Part shown: piece after piece, positions 1-10,563 of the stretch | Position numbering within the stretch: position 1 is the stretch's first letter | How the letters are laid out: each line of letters opens with the position of its first letter | Assembly (NCBI GenBank): GCA_949987705.1 | Contig: OX465281.1 | Coordinates: 179,814,516 to 179,878,515, forward strand | Reading direction: 5' to 3' | DNA from: Thereva unica | Lineage: Eukaryota; Arthropoda; Insecta; Diptera; Therevidae | Length of the DNA: 64,000 nucleotides | Program-made: the position numbers and the translations under genes | Notes under the pieces: generated by a model | The model's database searches: none | Told to the model about the DNA's origin: nothing | The model's input: only the letters and a program-made list of their open reading frames with translations

Positions 1-198
1 CCAACCAGGTGTAGTGGAGGCAAAACAAGTTTTCCTCGGCGATATCCCTTTCTTTGGACCTCGTCCAGCCACACTTTCGGTCATTAGTGACCCCTTCCCT
101 TTCCTTTTTTTTTGTAATTTTGTTTGCGGCCCCTTGTGGCAATGAGACTCTTCAGTCCTTCTTCGAGCATCAGCTCATCCAACCTCCCGACAGTTACA
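1..198 (+). repeat. 5' LTR (partial, cut by window start)
   Basis: This is the 3' part of the left LTR. It ends ...GTTACA, followed by a two-base spacer and the primer binding site. It is identical over its whole length to 6392-6589, including a nine-T run. Confidence 0.85.
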
Positions 199-200
199 AA

Positions 201-213
201 TGGCGCCCAACGT
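201..213 (+). other. Primer binding site, tRNA-Lys type
   Basis: TGGCGCCCAACGT directly follows the left LTR. From established knowledge, this complements the 3' end of the tRNA-Lys isoacceptor ending in ACGTTGGGCGCCA. The match stops after 13 bases. A PBS here marks the element as reverse-transcribed even though no pol remains. Confidence 0.75.
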
Positions 214-3200
214 AGGCTAGTACCACTAGTCTTCTATATTTAACTCGGTTATGTCTGTTAGTCACTTGTTGACTTCACCTTTACTCTTATTCGGCAATTT
301 TGTTTTCTTCTTCCTTTTTGGAAGATTTCTCACCCCGAGTTAGTTTTGCTTTCAATTCTGTAGTCTTTCCATTTGTAAGACCGATATTTTAGTCTTTTTT
401 CTGTGGCATCGGCCATCGAGAGAGACCGGTAGTGGACTTCCTTCTTCAATGTTAGTTCCCCTTCTTAGTCCAAGTCCCTCCGGTCATGTGGGAATGGGTT
501 TTGGTACCTGCCGCGGTATCATCTCCCCTACAGCTGTTTCTTTTCTGCTTAGCCTTAACGGCCTATAACTCTTATTTCTTTTTCCCTGAACGTATGGTTC
601 AATAATTTCTTTTGGCGGCAGCTTCCAATTTTTTTCCTTGCTCGTTCATGTGAGTTGGTCTGATCCTAGTACCAAGCGCCTTCGCTTGCTAGTGCGACAA
701 CTCTTGTGGGGCACTCAGTGAGGGGCCTTTTGCTTGTCTGGCTGCATGTGGCTGATGTTCACATGGCTTGCGCGGAGGTATCACCAGCTGGTTGTCTCTT
801 CCATGGACGAAGCAATATCGCTCATTTTTCTGTGTTTACCTTTCCCTCTTTAGTATGGTCAAGTTAATGGGGAGGCGCTCGGCTTGCATTGATCCTGGTA
901 ACAGGCAGTATACTGCCTGCCAGCGCGGTAAGTCGGCCGTCCTTCCATTAATGCGGTCCCGTATGGTTCTCTGATTGAACAGCCTTCCGGAATTTCAGTC
1001 GTGTCGTCGTCGGTACTGATCCGTCGTGGCTGCCAATCAGGGATCATTAGTAACCAATGGAAGCTTCTATTCTGAATCTCTTCTTATCTTCGTCCCAGTC
1101 ATGCGAGTTGCTGCGAGCGGGGATGGATGCTGAAAAATGTAGAGTCGGTCGAGGGGGATGGTGCTTGCCACTCTTCTCGGGTGACTCAAAGCTGGTAAGT
1201 ACTGAAAGTGTTGGGAGGTGTGCGACCTCTCCGCGGGGAACTATGCTCCTGTTCGTCTACTTCAAAGTGAGTAGCCCTAAGAAGGCATCTCGCCGGCTTC
1301 ACCGGTTAACTGATAGGGTGCCTTAAGCCGCTTAGTCTCTTCTCGCGGTGGCACACCTCTTTGTTCTTCCTTGGTCGTCTGGGGCCAGGGCTTCACAGGT
1401 TTATATATTTGTTTGTAATGGGGCTGCCAGACCAGTTCCCCCCCTTTTTGAGGCAAAGTCCTTTCATTGTTTTGATATCCTGGTTAGAGAAATTTTCGCA
1501 GGCGAAGGTGCCTGCTGCAGTGCCTTAGCCTTTAATTATTTCCATGTCTTCACTTTTTACATTCGTTCTTCTTGAACATTTCAATTTATAGATCTTTTAC
1601 TAGCAGCAGTCTCTGCTTTTGATTTGTTCCCGTCAGTCTGTTTCGCTGTCTGGCTAACAAGCGTAGCGCTTGGCACTGCGCGAGGCAGTCCTGACCATGG
1701 AACTTCCCTTTTGGTTATTCATTTTTAGTATGGTTTGATGGACGCCTTGTCATTGAGTCTGCTCTCGTCTGGGTTGCAGGCGTGATATCGCCTGACCTTG
1801 CGACAGGCTCGGTGACAAGGTCAAGTGTAGTGTGTTTCGGTGGGGTCTGGTTGCAAGTGGCTGATGTTCACTTGGCCAGATCGTTGGTTGCCTGGTGGCG
1901 TTTGTGTTTGTCCCGAAGTTCCATCAAATCCCGTTTAGTCGTAGTCCTTCTGTCGTCTTCCCTGCCTGGTCTTGGCAGTGTTGCTGACCCGCAGTGGAGC
2001 GGCAGTCCGGCTGCCAATCCCTAACAGAGACTACCCCCCTTTTTCTCTTAACTCCTTTATATACCGTTCTAAACGAAAATTCTCTTCCCTGAGGTGGACC
2101 ATTCATGTCTCGCGTTATGTTGTAGTTGATAATCCATATATTTTTTTGCAGTGTTGCCTCACTCTTTGCCTTTATGAACTATATTCTACTTTCATTTATA
2201 TCCTTGAAATAAACAAAAAAAAAAACTGAATTTTTTTTGTTTTTGCGGAAGCATTTCTAATTCTCGCGTTTTTTTGTATCCAATCTCCGTGCGCGTATTA
2301 GGATGCTCATTCGTTTATCATGAAGATTATTTTACATTTCCCTTATGTTTTGATCGAGTGTTTGCCTAGTCATTTAAGTTACCATTATATTGGATAAGAT
2401 CTTTTTGTTCTAAATGGAAGTGAATCTTTATTTTTCCAACCGGTTATCTGGAAATTTTTTTATGTTACTCCTCTTTCACTCTTTCGTTTTCTTTCGGTTC
2501 ACTCATCTCCATCTACAGATACAAATTTGTTCGATGTCTACCTTATTCCAAATTTATATTTTTTTTCACTGAATAGTAGTCACTACCCTCGCAACTTAGT
2601 TTTCGCCTTCATAGTTGTCATCAACTCCTTTGTACAGTTTCTTCTGTCTCCTTTTTTCTTCATTGTAACTTATGCTCCTTCATTTTCCTTCACGGGACTC
2701 CCTCTTAAATTTAAATAGGTTAAAAGTCACTCCATTCTTTTTGGATTCTGTCTTCATAAGCTTTCTTCACACCCTATGGTGTTGAATGTCACTTTTCGCA
2801 ATTGTAGTTAATTTCATGCCCGTCTCCCTCCTCGCGTACTGGCAATTTGTTCGTCACTTCTTCCTTAAATCATATACTCATAAAGATTTATTCCGTGCTT
2901 ATTCTTTCATGTTTCTCTTCTCATTCAGAATTGCCGAGTATTGAATTTTCGCCACTGCGCTTACTACTAGCTTCTTCCTTCATGTGTTTCCTCAACTTTT
3001 CCTCAGTCATTGGTTCGTCCGTTTTCTTAGTTGTAACTTTTATCGTTCATTCCCTCGCGGGACCCACTTCAATTTATTTAATAGTATCAATTCACTCCAA
3101 CCTTTTTATTTAGCCCATGAGCTTTGTCATTTTCCTTACTTCAGGATCTCAGTGAGATATTCGGAAGCCTCACCCGAGTCGCCCTAATAAGGCATCTCGC

Positions 3201-6121
3201 CGGCTTCACCGGTCAACTGACAGGGGTGCCTTTAAGCCGCTTAGGTAGCTTCCCTGGCGGTGGCACTCCTCTTTTGTTTTCCTTCGATCGTCTGGGGTCA
3301 AGGTTTTTGTTGTAGTCCAGCCGGAGTTGCCAGACCAACTCCCCGAGACACGGTCCTCTCGGTCATCTAATTCGCACCAGCCTGTCCGCGTGGATGCTGG
3401 CCTTTACTACTGCTTCCTTCGGGTCGAGTAGTCCGGAAAGGTGAGGTCATGGGTAAGATGCGGCCTGTGACCTCCGAAAGTGGTGACGTCCTACTGCATA
3501 GCCCGTCCTTTTCCAGTTTCATTCTCCCCTAGGCCAGAGTAGATTTTCATGGACGGGAGGAGGCTATTGGTCATTAGGTTCAGGGCCGCGATGATGACGC
3601 TGAATCAGTGAGCCTGTAGTCTACTCGCGTGGGATGATTTAGGGTTGATTGATCGTATGGACAGGTGTTACCTAGTCCCTCGATGACGAATCCCTAGATC
3701 ATACCTCCCATGGAAATCAAACGCGCGCAGAGGGTACCCTATGGACCACGTCATTTTTATACAATAGCCAAAATCTATGTCACTTTTCTCCCTTCCCTCA
3801 CTAACACTCTCCAAATTATTTGAATGGATCAAAGCACTCCGACCAAATTTTTTGCACTAGTTGTCATGAACTCTCGTCATATTTTCCTACTTCATAGAGA
3901 GCATCTCAGGGTCGTGGGTCGAGCCACACGTTTTTTTTGGTCACCAGCCTTCCAACAGACGAAAATCTTTTTGCCCGGCAACTCAGTCGGAAGCATGAGA
4001 CTCTTCATTTCAGGGTCATGGGTCGAGCCACACGTCTAAAGGCCTCCTCGTCTTTCGGCTCCTCTCTCCCTTCTCTTCGTTCGGTCTAGAGTATCCGCGT
4101 TGTAACGGTCGGCAATGTCCGAAGGCGCAAGTCAAATAAATCTCTCACGAAAAAAATTAATCATCCTAAATTGCCGTTGCTAAGCAATGTTTTATTAAAG
4201 AATTCCTTTTTAAAGAATCCCTCTATTCGTGCCTTTTGGCCCATTCATTTCCCTATTTTTGGTTCATCTCCTTTTTCTAATAATTATCCACCAATTTGTT
4301 GCCCACGCAACATTTTTCCCCATGGACGCTCCGGACGGCGTCTAATAACTTAGCCAATCAGGTCGCGACACCTGGATCCCACCACAAAAAATCGTTTCAC
4401 AAAAATTATTTGGTATGGGTGGAACAGGAAAACGAATAATCCATTCCCTCATTCCATTATAATTATTCATAATTCCTCTTTTGGGCAATCGCAATTTGAC
4501 CGAATAAAAGACGGTGGCAATAAGGAATTGCTCATGTAAACGCGATTTTTGGTGAAGAAACTGTGGTGGGAGGAAAAAACTTGAGCTGCTGGCGTCGGTC
4601 ATTCATTCATTAAGTAGGCAGCAGGCATGAGAGTCGGGTCTCGAAAAGTAAAAAAAAACGCGGTTGTGGAGTTGTGACGTGCACTGCGGGTCTTCTTTTT
4701 TTTTGGAATTATTCGAGTTCAGTTGGGGTTTTCCGTGGAATTATTCAGCGAATCCGCCACCATTTAGTAAATGCCGAAAAAATAAGTGCAACTGATTTGC
4801 CAGAAGCGAATTTTCTCTTATCGTTGTTTGGGTAGGCCGAAGGTGCTCATGGTGCTCGTTCTCGGTTGACCTCAAGTGTTTTATTTCTGGTTCTGTGAAT
4901 CCTCAGTTTCTGTAGTACAAAAAGAGCAAAGTGTGGATTTGAACAATAATGAAAAAGAAAAAGAGAAAGAAAAATGGCGGAGGCAGGACACTTTGCCGTT
5001 GGCTTTAGTGAAGACTTTTGCGAGAAAGAAAAGATAGACAAAGGTTTTTTCATTTAAATAATTAGTAATTTGAAAAGAAAAATTAATTAAAAGTTGATAA
5101 CTTTGCCGAAAGTTTAATAATTAGCAATTAATCTTGAAGTATGAGGGAAGCTCAGTACATATCCTTAATACGAAGAGGAAATCGACCAGGGTTTGTTTTT
5201 TTTTTTGAATGACAGAAGGAAAAGAAAAGAAAGGTAATGGAATTGATGTATTTTTTTTAACTAGCCTTATTTAGTAAAATGCCTTAATAAAAAAAAAATG
5301 TATATATATACGCATATGTAATCACAAAAATCTTAAGTGGTACTATGTATATTTGACAAAGAAAGTTAAACTAAAATCCTTTTTTTGGATATGTTCAATT
5401 AATTGAATTTAATAATTTATTCAAAATATGTATATATATAAGACAGAAAATAATAAAAGGAAAATATAAAAGAAAAGGAAAGGATAAAAAAAAGAAAAAA
5501 AAAAGAATTTATTTATGTTTGAAGAAAGAGGCATAATTGAGTTAAGTTTTGTTATTATTATTTCATATCAGTAGAAATTGTTGTACTTATGCGTGAGTAA
5601 TAGAATCTCATAACCTGGAATTCGAGTTAAGTTTAATTTTTTTGTAATATCAAGTTGTTTTGTTATACCCACTGAAGTGTGGTCCAGTTTTTACGGATAT
5701 TTAAATGTATTAAATCGATTGAAATGAGATTTGTGGTTGCCTAATTCTAATCTGCGCAGATAGTTAGACGAAGAAGGTGTATAGAGCCTGTAAAAGTAAG
5801 TAAAAAGAAAAATTTGATAAGTATCTTGTAAGATATCCTAAATATTAATTAAGATAAGAAAAACAATGTAAGCAAATATAATAAATACGTTGGAATAATA
5901 ATTGTGAAGAAAAGAGATAAGAAAGGCGAAACAAAAAGAATGGCAAATTTGAGGATAGGAATAAAAATTTTTGGCAGAAAAAAATAACTAAATAATCTTC
6001 TTTTCTTTCTCGGCATGGAATTGTGTGGTTGTTTTGTTGCTTGTCCTACTTTTTTTAAAATTACCTAAACATGTAGGCGGTAGGTAGACGAAAGGACGTG
6101 GTGACCGGTGGGGAGGCTGGG
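214..6121 (+). other. Non-coding interior of the LTR element, with internal duplications
   Basis: Nothing in this stretch reads as a protein domain in six frames. The left 4 kb is pyrimidine-rich and relatively GC-rich; 4.6-6.1 kb is A-rich. Diverged copies of about 130 bases occur at 1280-1410 and 3185-3315, both holding GGCATCTCGCCGGCTTCACC. A smaller pair lies near 750-780 and 1858-1885 (GGCTGATGTTCAC), and a third near 3910-3932 and 4014-4036 (GTGGGTCGAGCCACACG with one change). Confidence 0.7.
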
Positions 6122-6589
6122 TGCCTCACGTACCAAATGTAAGTACTTTTATATTTAAGTTTTTTTTTCAGCATTCTACCCCGATCGCGTCCGACCGCAT
6201 GGCTGCGACTCCGATTCCCCTTTAGCCCTCTCGATGGCCCCGGACAGGTCCCATATCGCCCCCTTTTGATTTTTATTTGGTTCTTAGTGGCACGTAAAGT
6301 TTAGTTTGTTTAAACTGTCGCCCCTTCCTTGTCTCCGTGCACCACGAACCCCCCCCATCCGGCGAGCTAGTTAGAGCACCGCTAGACGTGCCCAACCAGG
6401 TGTAGTGGAGGCAAAACAAGTTTTCCTCGGCGATATCCCTTTCTTTGGACCTCGTCCAGCCACACTTTCGGTCATTAGTGACCCCTTCCCTTTCCTTTTT
6501 TTTTGTAATTTTGTTTGCGGCCCCTTGTGGCAATGAGACTCTTCAGTCCTTCTTCGAGCATCAGCTCATCCAACCTCCCGACAGTTACA
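6122..6589 (+). repeat. 3' LTR
   Basis: The right LTR ends ...GTTACA at 6589, identical to the left copy where both are visible. Its start is uncertain. A purine run (6107-6121) directly before TG at 6122 favours 6122; a TGTAA at 6138 that mirrors the terminal TTACA is the alternative, giving 452 instead of 468 bp. Confidence 0.7.
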
Positions 6590-7485
6590 GATTTCTAACC
6601 TTACATCTTTCACCTTGCCGAATACTTTCAATTTTTGCATATGTATCATTTTGAATTTGCAATAATACATCTGTAAAAACGAAAATATTCGGATGCGGCT
6701 CATTAAATTTTTTATTGAATTTCGAGTGAAATGCTTCGCATGCATTTGTTGTTCGATTTGTGCATGCTATCATTTCAGCCCACATTTCAGGATTGAAAGG
6801 GGCATCGTCATCAATATAGTTATCAACTAAATAATTACAATAACTTGTAATCCTATCATCTACTGGAGCTATTGCCATTAAATTAAAAACAAAACAATCA
6901 GAGACTTCGTCTGCTGGCAACAACGGTAAACCAAATGTTAACTTCAACCAGTTTCCTATTTCTGAATTTCGTTGTGCATATTCAAAAGAAAGTCCTAGCT
7001 GCTGTATTTTTCTATACCATGCCTGTGATAAATGAAATCTGCATCCTATAATTTTCGCATTAGACCATTTCTTTCTTATTACTTTATGTACCGTTTTTTC
7101 AAAATCGACGGTTACCTGAGATGGTTTGAAAATTAGTCCTACATTTTTGTATTGACTTTCAATTATACTAAACAATCTACTATAAGTTACTTCTGTTTTA
7201 TCTGGCAGAAGGCAATATACTAATGGCACATAAAATCCGTTGTTTTGTACATGAATTGTATAAAATTGATAAAAGAATTTTGCGCAAAAAGTAAATGTAC
7301 CGTCTACAAAAATATTATCGCTGTTACATAAAAGTTGCAGATTAGTAAGAGTAGAAAATATTATAATTTTAAAAAGTATATTACAAGATAATAGAAAATT
7401 TTCGCCGAATATTGTTTTGTATTTACTTTTGCTAATGTAGTCAATGTATTATTACTTACTACCTGTTGTTGACAATTTGTAGGGG
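6590..7485 (-). pseudogene. MULE (Mutator-like) transposase remnant
   Basis: The minus strand encodes the MULE transposase domain. The open frame extends upstream beyond the first start codon at 7229. Motifs in order are IFVDGTF near 7290, PLVYCLLPDKTE near 7215, VDFEKTVHKVI near 7100 and GCRFHLSQAWYRKIQ near 7030. This matches the MULE/FLYWCH-associated transposases common in insect genomes (family knowledge). The frame before IFVDGTF may be a separate exon: a GTAGTAAGT donor-like site follows a proline-rich coding stretch near 7455-7490. The C-terminus is replaced by the LTR element ending at 6589, so the gene is broken. No terminal inverted repeats were found. Confidence 0.8.
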
Positions 7486-7639
7486 GAGGACGAGGTAAAA
7501 TCCTATAAAAATTATTTCTGAAAATCTTTCACATTGATACCTCCGGGGTGGTGTAAAACCTTCCGTAGTGAATGAAAAAATTAGAATGAAAATTTTTCTT
7601 TATGAAACCCTCTAAAAAACTTGTTATTATTTTGAATTT

Positions 7640-7935
7640 TGAAAATATTATGACTAATGTTTGTGTTCTAAGGCTTTATAACTTCTTAAATATTGAATTT
7701 ACGACAGAAAAAATTTATAATAAATTGTAGATAATTTAATTCTAAACAAAACATCTCCTTGCAAATTTTCTGTAAGATGTACTGTTACGGAAATATAGTG
7801 GAACAATCATCACACCTTTTCCAAATGGGGGGATCCCGAAAACTCAAATTGAAATTCACCTCGACCCCCTCTACAGAACCCAAATATAAAAGCTTGTCCT
7901 GCATTTTTTCAATGTTAAAGTACAATTTCCATGGA
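7640..7935 (+). repeat. Dispersed repeat X, copy 1
   Basis: This is the same sequence as 54530-54855 in the same orientation, with scattered substitutions and small indels. It is anchored by ACTAAT..TTGTGTTCTAAGGCTT at the start and CTTGTCCTGCATTTTT..CAATGTTAAAGTAC near the end. There is no coding potential and the family is not recognised. Confidence 0.75.
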
Positions 7936-8069
7936 CTAAAAACTTTCTTTTGAATATGCGCAACGAACTTCAGAAATAAAATCCATTACTTGACAAAAAA
8001 TCCATTTCTTTACAAAAGCCCTCCAGGCTGCAATTAATCTTAAAACCTTTTAAAGTAATATTATATATA

Positions 8070-8395
8070 GGCTGCCAGAAGTATTTCTTTTTACGAGATA
8101 TCTGCCGTGCAAAGGACAAAAGACCTAAATGCAAAAAGCTCGATTTGAGTAAAACGCGTTTCAAGTGTTTTTTTGTTACTTTCTGTAAAATAAGAAAATG
8201 AAAATGAAGTTTATTCAAATTATCTAAACTTAGATAATTTGAAAAAACTTCATTTGAATTTTCTTATTTTACGGAAAGTAACAAAAAAACAACTTGAAAC
8301 GCGTTTTACTCGAATCGAGCTTTTTGCATTTAGGTCTTTTGTCCTTTGCACGGCAGATATGTGTTCGAAAATTATCCGAAAATAAAATTCTTCTG
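8070..8395. repeat. Foldback (long inverted repeat) element
   Basis: The arms meet at about 8228. The inner arms, CAAATTATCTA (8216-8226) and TAGATAATTTG (8231-8241), are separated by four bases. The palindrome continues outward through AAACGCGTTT and CCTTTGCACGGCAGATAT to near 8360, and with gaps to GGCTGCCAGAAG / CTTCTGGCTGCC. It codes for nothing and is probably a foldback or MITE-like insertion. No target duplication was identified. Confidence 0.85.
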
Positions 8396-8399
8396 GCTG

Positions 8400-8860
8400 C
8401 CTTTGGGAAAAAGTCAAGATCGAAATAATTTAATAATTACAAATTTTCATAGATATCTTAAAACTTGTGCTAAAATACCCCGCAAGTTTTCTTACATGAA
8501 AACATATTTTTGTTAAACGCACACATTCAAAGTTCTCCTGCCCACGCGTTGTAAATTCCACTCTACCGAGCATATTTTACCTGCTCCTGTGCATGCGTTA
8601 AAAATTCCAATTCACTCGGGCACTCTTTGCGTTGTCCTGGGTAGATGCGACGAGTTTTACGACAACGCATGCTCTAGCTCGGGGTCAGATAGCCGGCTCA
8701 GGACCCCTGTCACCCGAGGGATCATAAATCTTAAAAAAGGAAGATGTGCAATTCGAGTGCTACCGTCCCCGGCAATGTCACTGAAGACGAGGCCTTGGGT
8801 TTAACTCCTTGTTGGGTGGTGTTACCGGTTCCCGCCAATGAAGCTTTCGACTGTCGAGCC
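8400..8860. other. No gene seen; short imperfect tandem motif
   Basis: There is no recognisable coding sequence. Two diverged copies of a roughly 55-base unit lie at about 8535-8635 (CTCCTG...CGCGTT/GCGTTA...AATTCCA...TC). 8640-8860 is GC-richer and may be the degraded continuation of the neighbouring gag-bearing element. Confidence 0.4.
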
Positions 8861-8871
8861 GGTGAACGGTT

Positions 8872-9630
8872 CTATTGGCGTGAACCGGTAGCATCTCTCG
8901 TCGCCTCTGATCGCTGACCCTTCCTCCCCCCAAACCCAAGTGTTCTTAGTTGACGCACCTCGCGTTGGAGGGACTGCACTGTCCGCTCCAGAGACGACGT
9001 AGCCTGTACCTCTGACACCTGAGCGGGGGTTGGACGGGCCGTAATCTCCCATACGGTATCCGCCAGTTTTGACAGCTGGCCTAGAGACTGGTCTGCGGAT
9101 GCGGCGAGCACCACCTGGAAATCTCTAGGAAGCCTAAGCTCCCAAAGATTCCGGATGAGCTCCTCCCCATCTCCCAGACAGTCTCCGGCCAGACTCTGCA
9201 AGCCCCTCAGAAAATCTGAGAGCTTGCGGTCCCCGGGCTCATACGCCGCCAACAGCTGCTCGAGGCGATTCCTTGTCGATAATCCATATCGATCTAGCAA
9301 TCGCTTCTTAGTTTCCGTATAGCTGGCGGTGCCGAGATCCGGGAAAGCGTGCAATAAAATTTTGGCCGCCTCCGTCGGGAGAGCGGACACAATATGGGAC
9401 AGCTTTTGTTTGTCTGAAGTGATGGAATTTAAGGAGAATTGTGCTTCAGCCTGGTAAAACCAGACTGCCGGGTCGCTCTGATGGAATTCGGGCAGATTGA
9501 ATCTCGCCGTTGAGGCTATGCCAACTTTTGCCCGAACCCTACGCCGATCCGGCAGCCCCTCCTCCAGGCTGTTCAAGGATTCTTCCATTTCCACAACGAA
9601 GGAATTGTCTAAAAAACTTTGCCTTTCCAT
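8872..9630 (-). CDS. gag: Gag of CsRn1-clade gypsy fragment (252 aa)
   Basis: The ATG at 9630-9628 opens a 252-residue frame. It has the capsid pattern of this clade: LPEFHQSDPAVWFYQAEAQF near residue 46, LSHIVSALP near 79, LDRYGLSTRNRLEQLL near 112, and EPGDRKLSDFLRGLQSLAG near 130. The same landmarks occur in the gag at 34255-34995. The C-terminus carries a Q/R-rich helical stretch and no zinc knuckle is seen. The protein would form the virus-like-particle shell, but no pol is attached, so this copy is not autonomous. Confidence 0.85.
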   Translation of the reverse strand: MERQSFLDNSFVVEMEESLNSLEEGLPDRRRVRAKVGIASTARFNLPEFHQSDPAVWFYQAEAQFSLNSITSDKQKLSHIVSALPTEAAKILLHAFPDLGTASYTETKKRLLDRYGLSTRNRLEQLLAAYEPGDRKLSDFLRGLQSLAGDCLGDGEELIRNLWELRLPRDFQVVLAASADQSLGQLSKLADTVWEITARPTPAQVSEVQATSSLERTVQSLQREVRQLRTLGFGGRKGQRSEATRDATGSRQ

Positions 9631-9894
9631 TTAATCAAACGACGAAACAAGCAAGAAAATAAGGGCTGTTTCTGAATCAAATAGACAGTCAATCCACCAA
9701 CAAGAAATCTTTTTCAAAATTCAAAAAAAAAAACTATTAATAATTAAATATTTTCTTTAAAACAAAAAAAGATTGAAATTAAATATTTAAAATAATTAAT
9801 CTTTTAAATATACATATATAATTTATCTTTTAAATATAAGATATTTAAAAATCTTATCTTAATCTTCTTTCTTTTTTCTTCTCCCCACTAGGGA

Positions 9895-9907
9895 GTCGGG
9901 GTCACCA
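9895..9907 (-). other. Primer binding site, tRNA-Trp type
   Basis: Read on the minus strand this is TGGTGACCCCGAC, one base after the LTR. It complements the tRNA-Trp 3' end (established for RSV and the CsRn1 clade). The same motif occurs at 35401-35415. Confidence 0.85.
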
Positions 9908-9908
9908 C

Positions 9909-10310
9909 TTATTGGAGTTCCCTCCAATCCACGTTACTCAACTTCTAGCTGAATGATTCTGCCAGATTCCAAAATTCTTTGTTTTAGTTTTAACTTTTAT
10001 TTTATATAACAAACTATATCTTTTACACAATGAATACTTATATTGTTCCTTTGGTAATTTTACAATATGTACTATACATTAACATTCACTGGTTTATTTA
10101 TTAATAGTTTTTTTATATACATATATTTTCACTGATTCTCTATTTTCTTCCTTGTAAATCAAATTTTTTTAAAGTCAAAGTCTTTTTTATTTAATTGACA
10201 ACTGGTTGATGTTTTTATTTTTTTCATGACTTAGCCTTCGTCGATTAGGTTTTTAGAAACATATCTCCTTAGCTAAGTAAGACCGGAAGTAGTAGGACGA
10301 TGTCCCTACA
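9909..10310 (-). repeat. 5' LTR of the CsRn1 fragment
   Basis: This roughly 402-bp LTR begins TGTAGGGACA on the minus strand (right edge) and ends beside the PBS. The TGTAGGGAC start is shared with the LTRs of the 30505-35799 element. Confidence 0.7.
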
Positions 10311-10339
10311 ATCTCCATTGATCTCCATATGCGAAACAG

Positions 10340-10563
10340 GCATGCATATAAGCTTCGTTTTGTATTTATCCTGGAACTGACGTATTCTTTTGCCCGCCAT
10401 TTTCGGCAATTATGTTACCAAGGTAACAGAATTTATCTATCAGTTCCATGTCACGGTTATTCAGCGCTTTCTGATGCCAAATTGCTTAAAACGTTTTTGA
10501 GGTGCTGTTGCCTTGTGGGCCAGAAAACAGATATCCGCGTAGTCGAGGTTCTTAAGGCGGTCT
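10340..10563 (-). pseudogene. 3' half of an interrupted LINE reverse transcriptase
   Basis: The minus strand reads DRLKNLDYADICFLAH, the RT catalytic YADD region with one Asp lost, then after a frame change LIDKFCYLGNIIAENGG, the conserved segment downstream of the palm. This is a degenerate non-LTR RT with stop codons. Its 5' neighbour continues at 11548-11600; the two halves were separated by the LINE inserted at 10564-11547. No clade is assigned. Confidence 0.75.

Larger units (their letters stand above)
1..6589 (+). mobile_element. Young LTR retrotransposon without coding capacity (LARD-like)
   Basis: The first 198 bases recur exactly at 6392-6589, as the LTR 3' portions of one element whose left end lies outside the window. 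A tRNA-Lys-type primer binding site follows the left copy, and a purine-rich run ending near 6121 precedes the right one. The roughly 5.9-kb interior has no reading frame over about 90 codons and no gag, protease, reverse transcriptase or integrase motif on either strand, so the element would depend on proteins supplied in trans. The 198/198 LTR identity implies a recent insertion. The right end sits directly in a MULE transposase remnant, so the MULE is older. The target duplication cannot be checked because the left flank is missing. An alternative is a deleted or captured-sequence element of a gypsy lineage; LARD-like is an inference from structure. Confidence 0.8.
8872..10310 (-). mobile_element. 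CsRn1-clade Ty3/gypsy fragment: 5' LTR, leader and gag only
   Basis: On the minus strand the order is LTR (10310-9909), tRNA-Trp-type PBS (9907-9895), leader, and gag (9630-8872). No protease, RT or integrase follows before the sequence changes character near 8860, and no 3' LTR is visible, so the copy is 3'-truncated. The layout and PBS match the CsRn1 clade and the two other such elements in this window (30505-35799 and 60520-64000). The flank right of the LTR starts ATCT; the matching duplication cannot be found because the other end is lost. Confidence 0.8.

Noticed and set aside
8600..8860. GC-rich stretch as a host gene exon
   Set aside because: No frame shows a domain or splice-site support; more likely degraded retroelement sequence.
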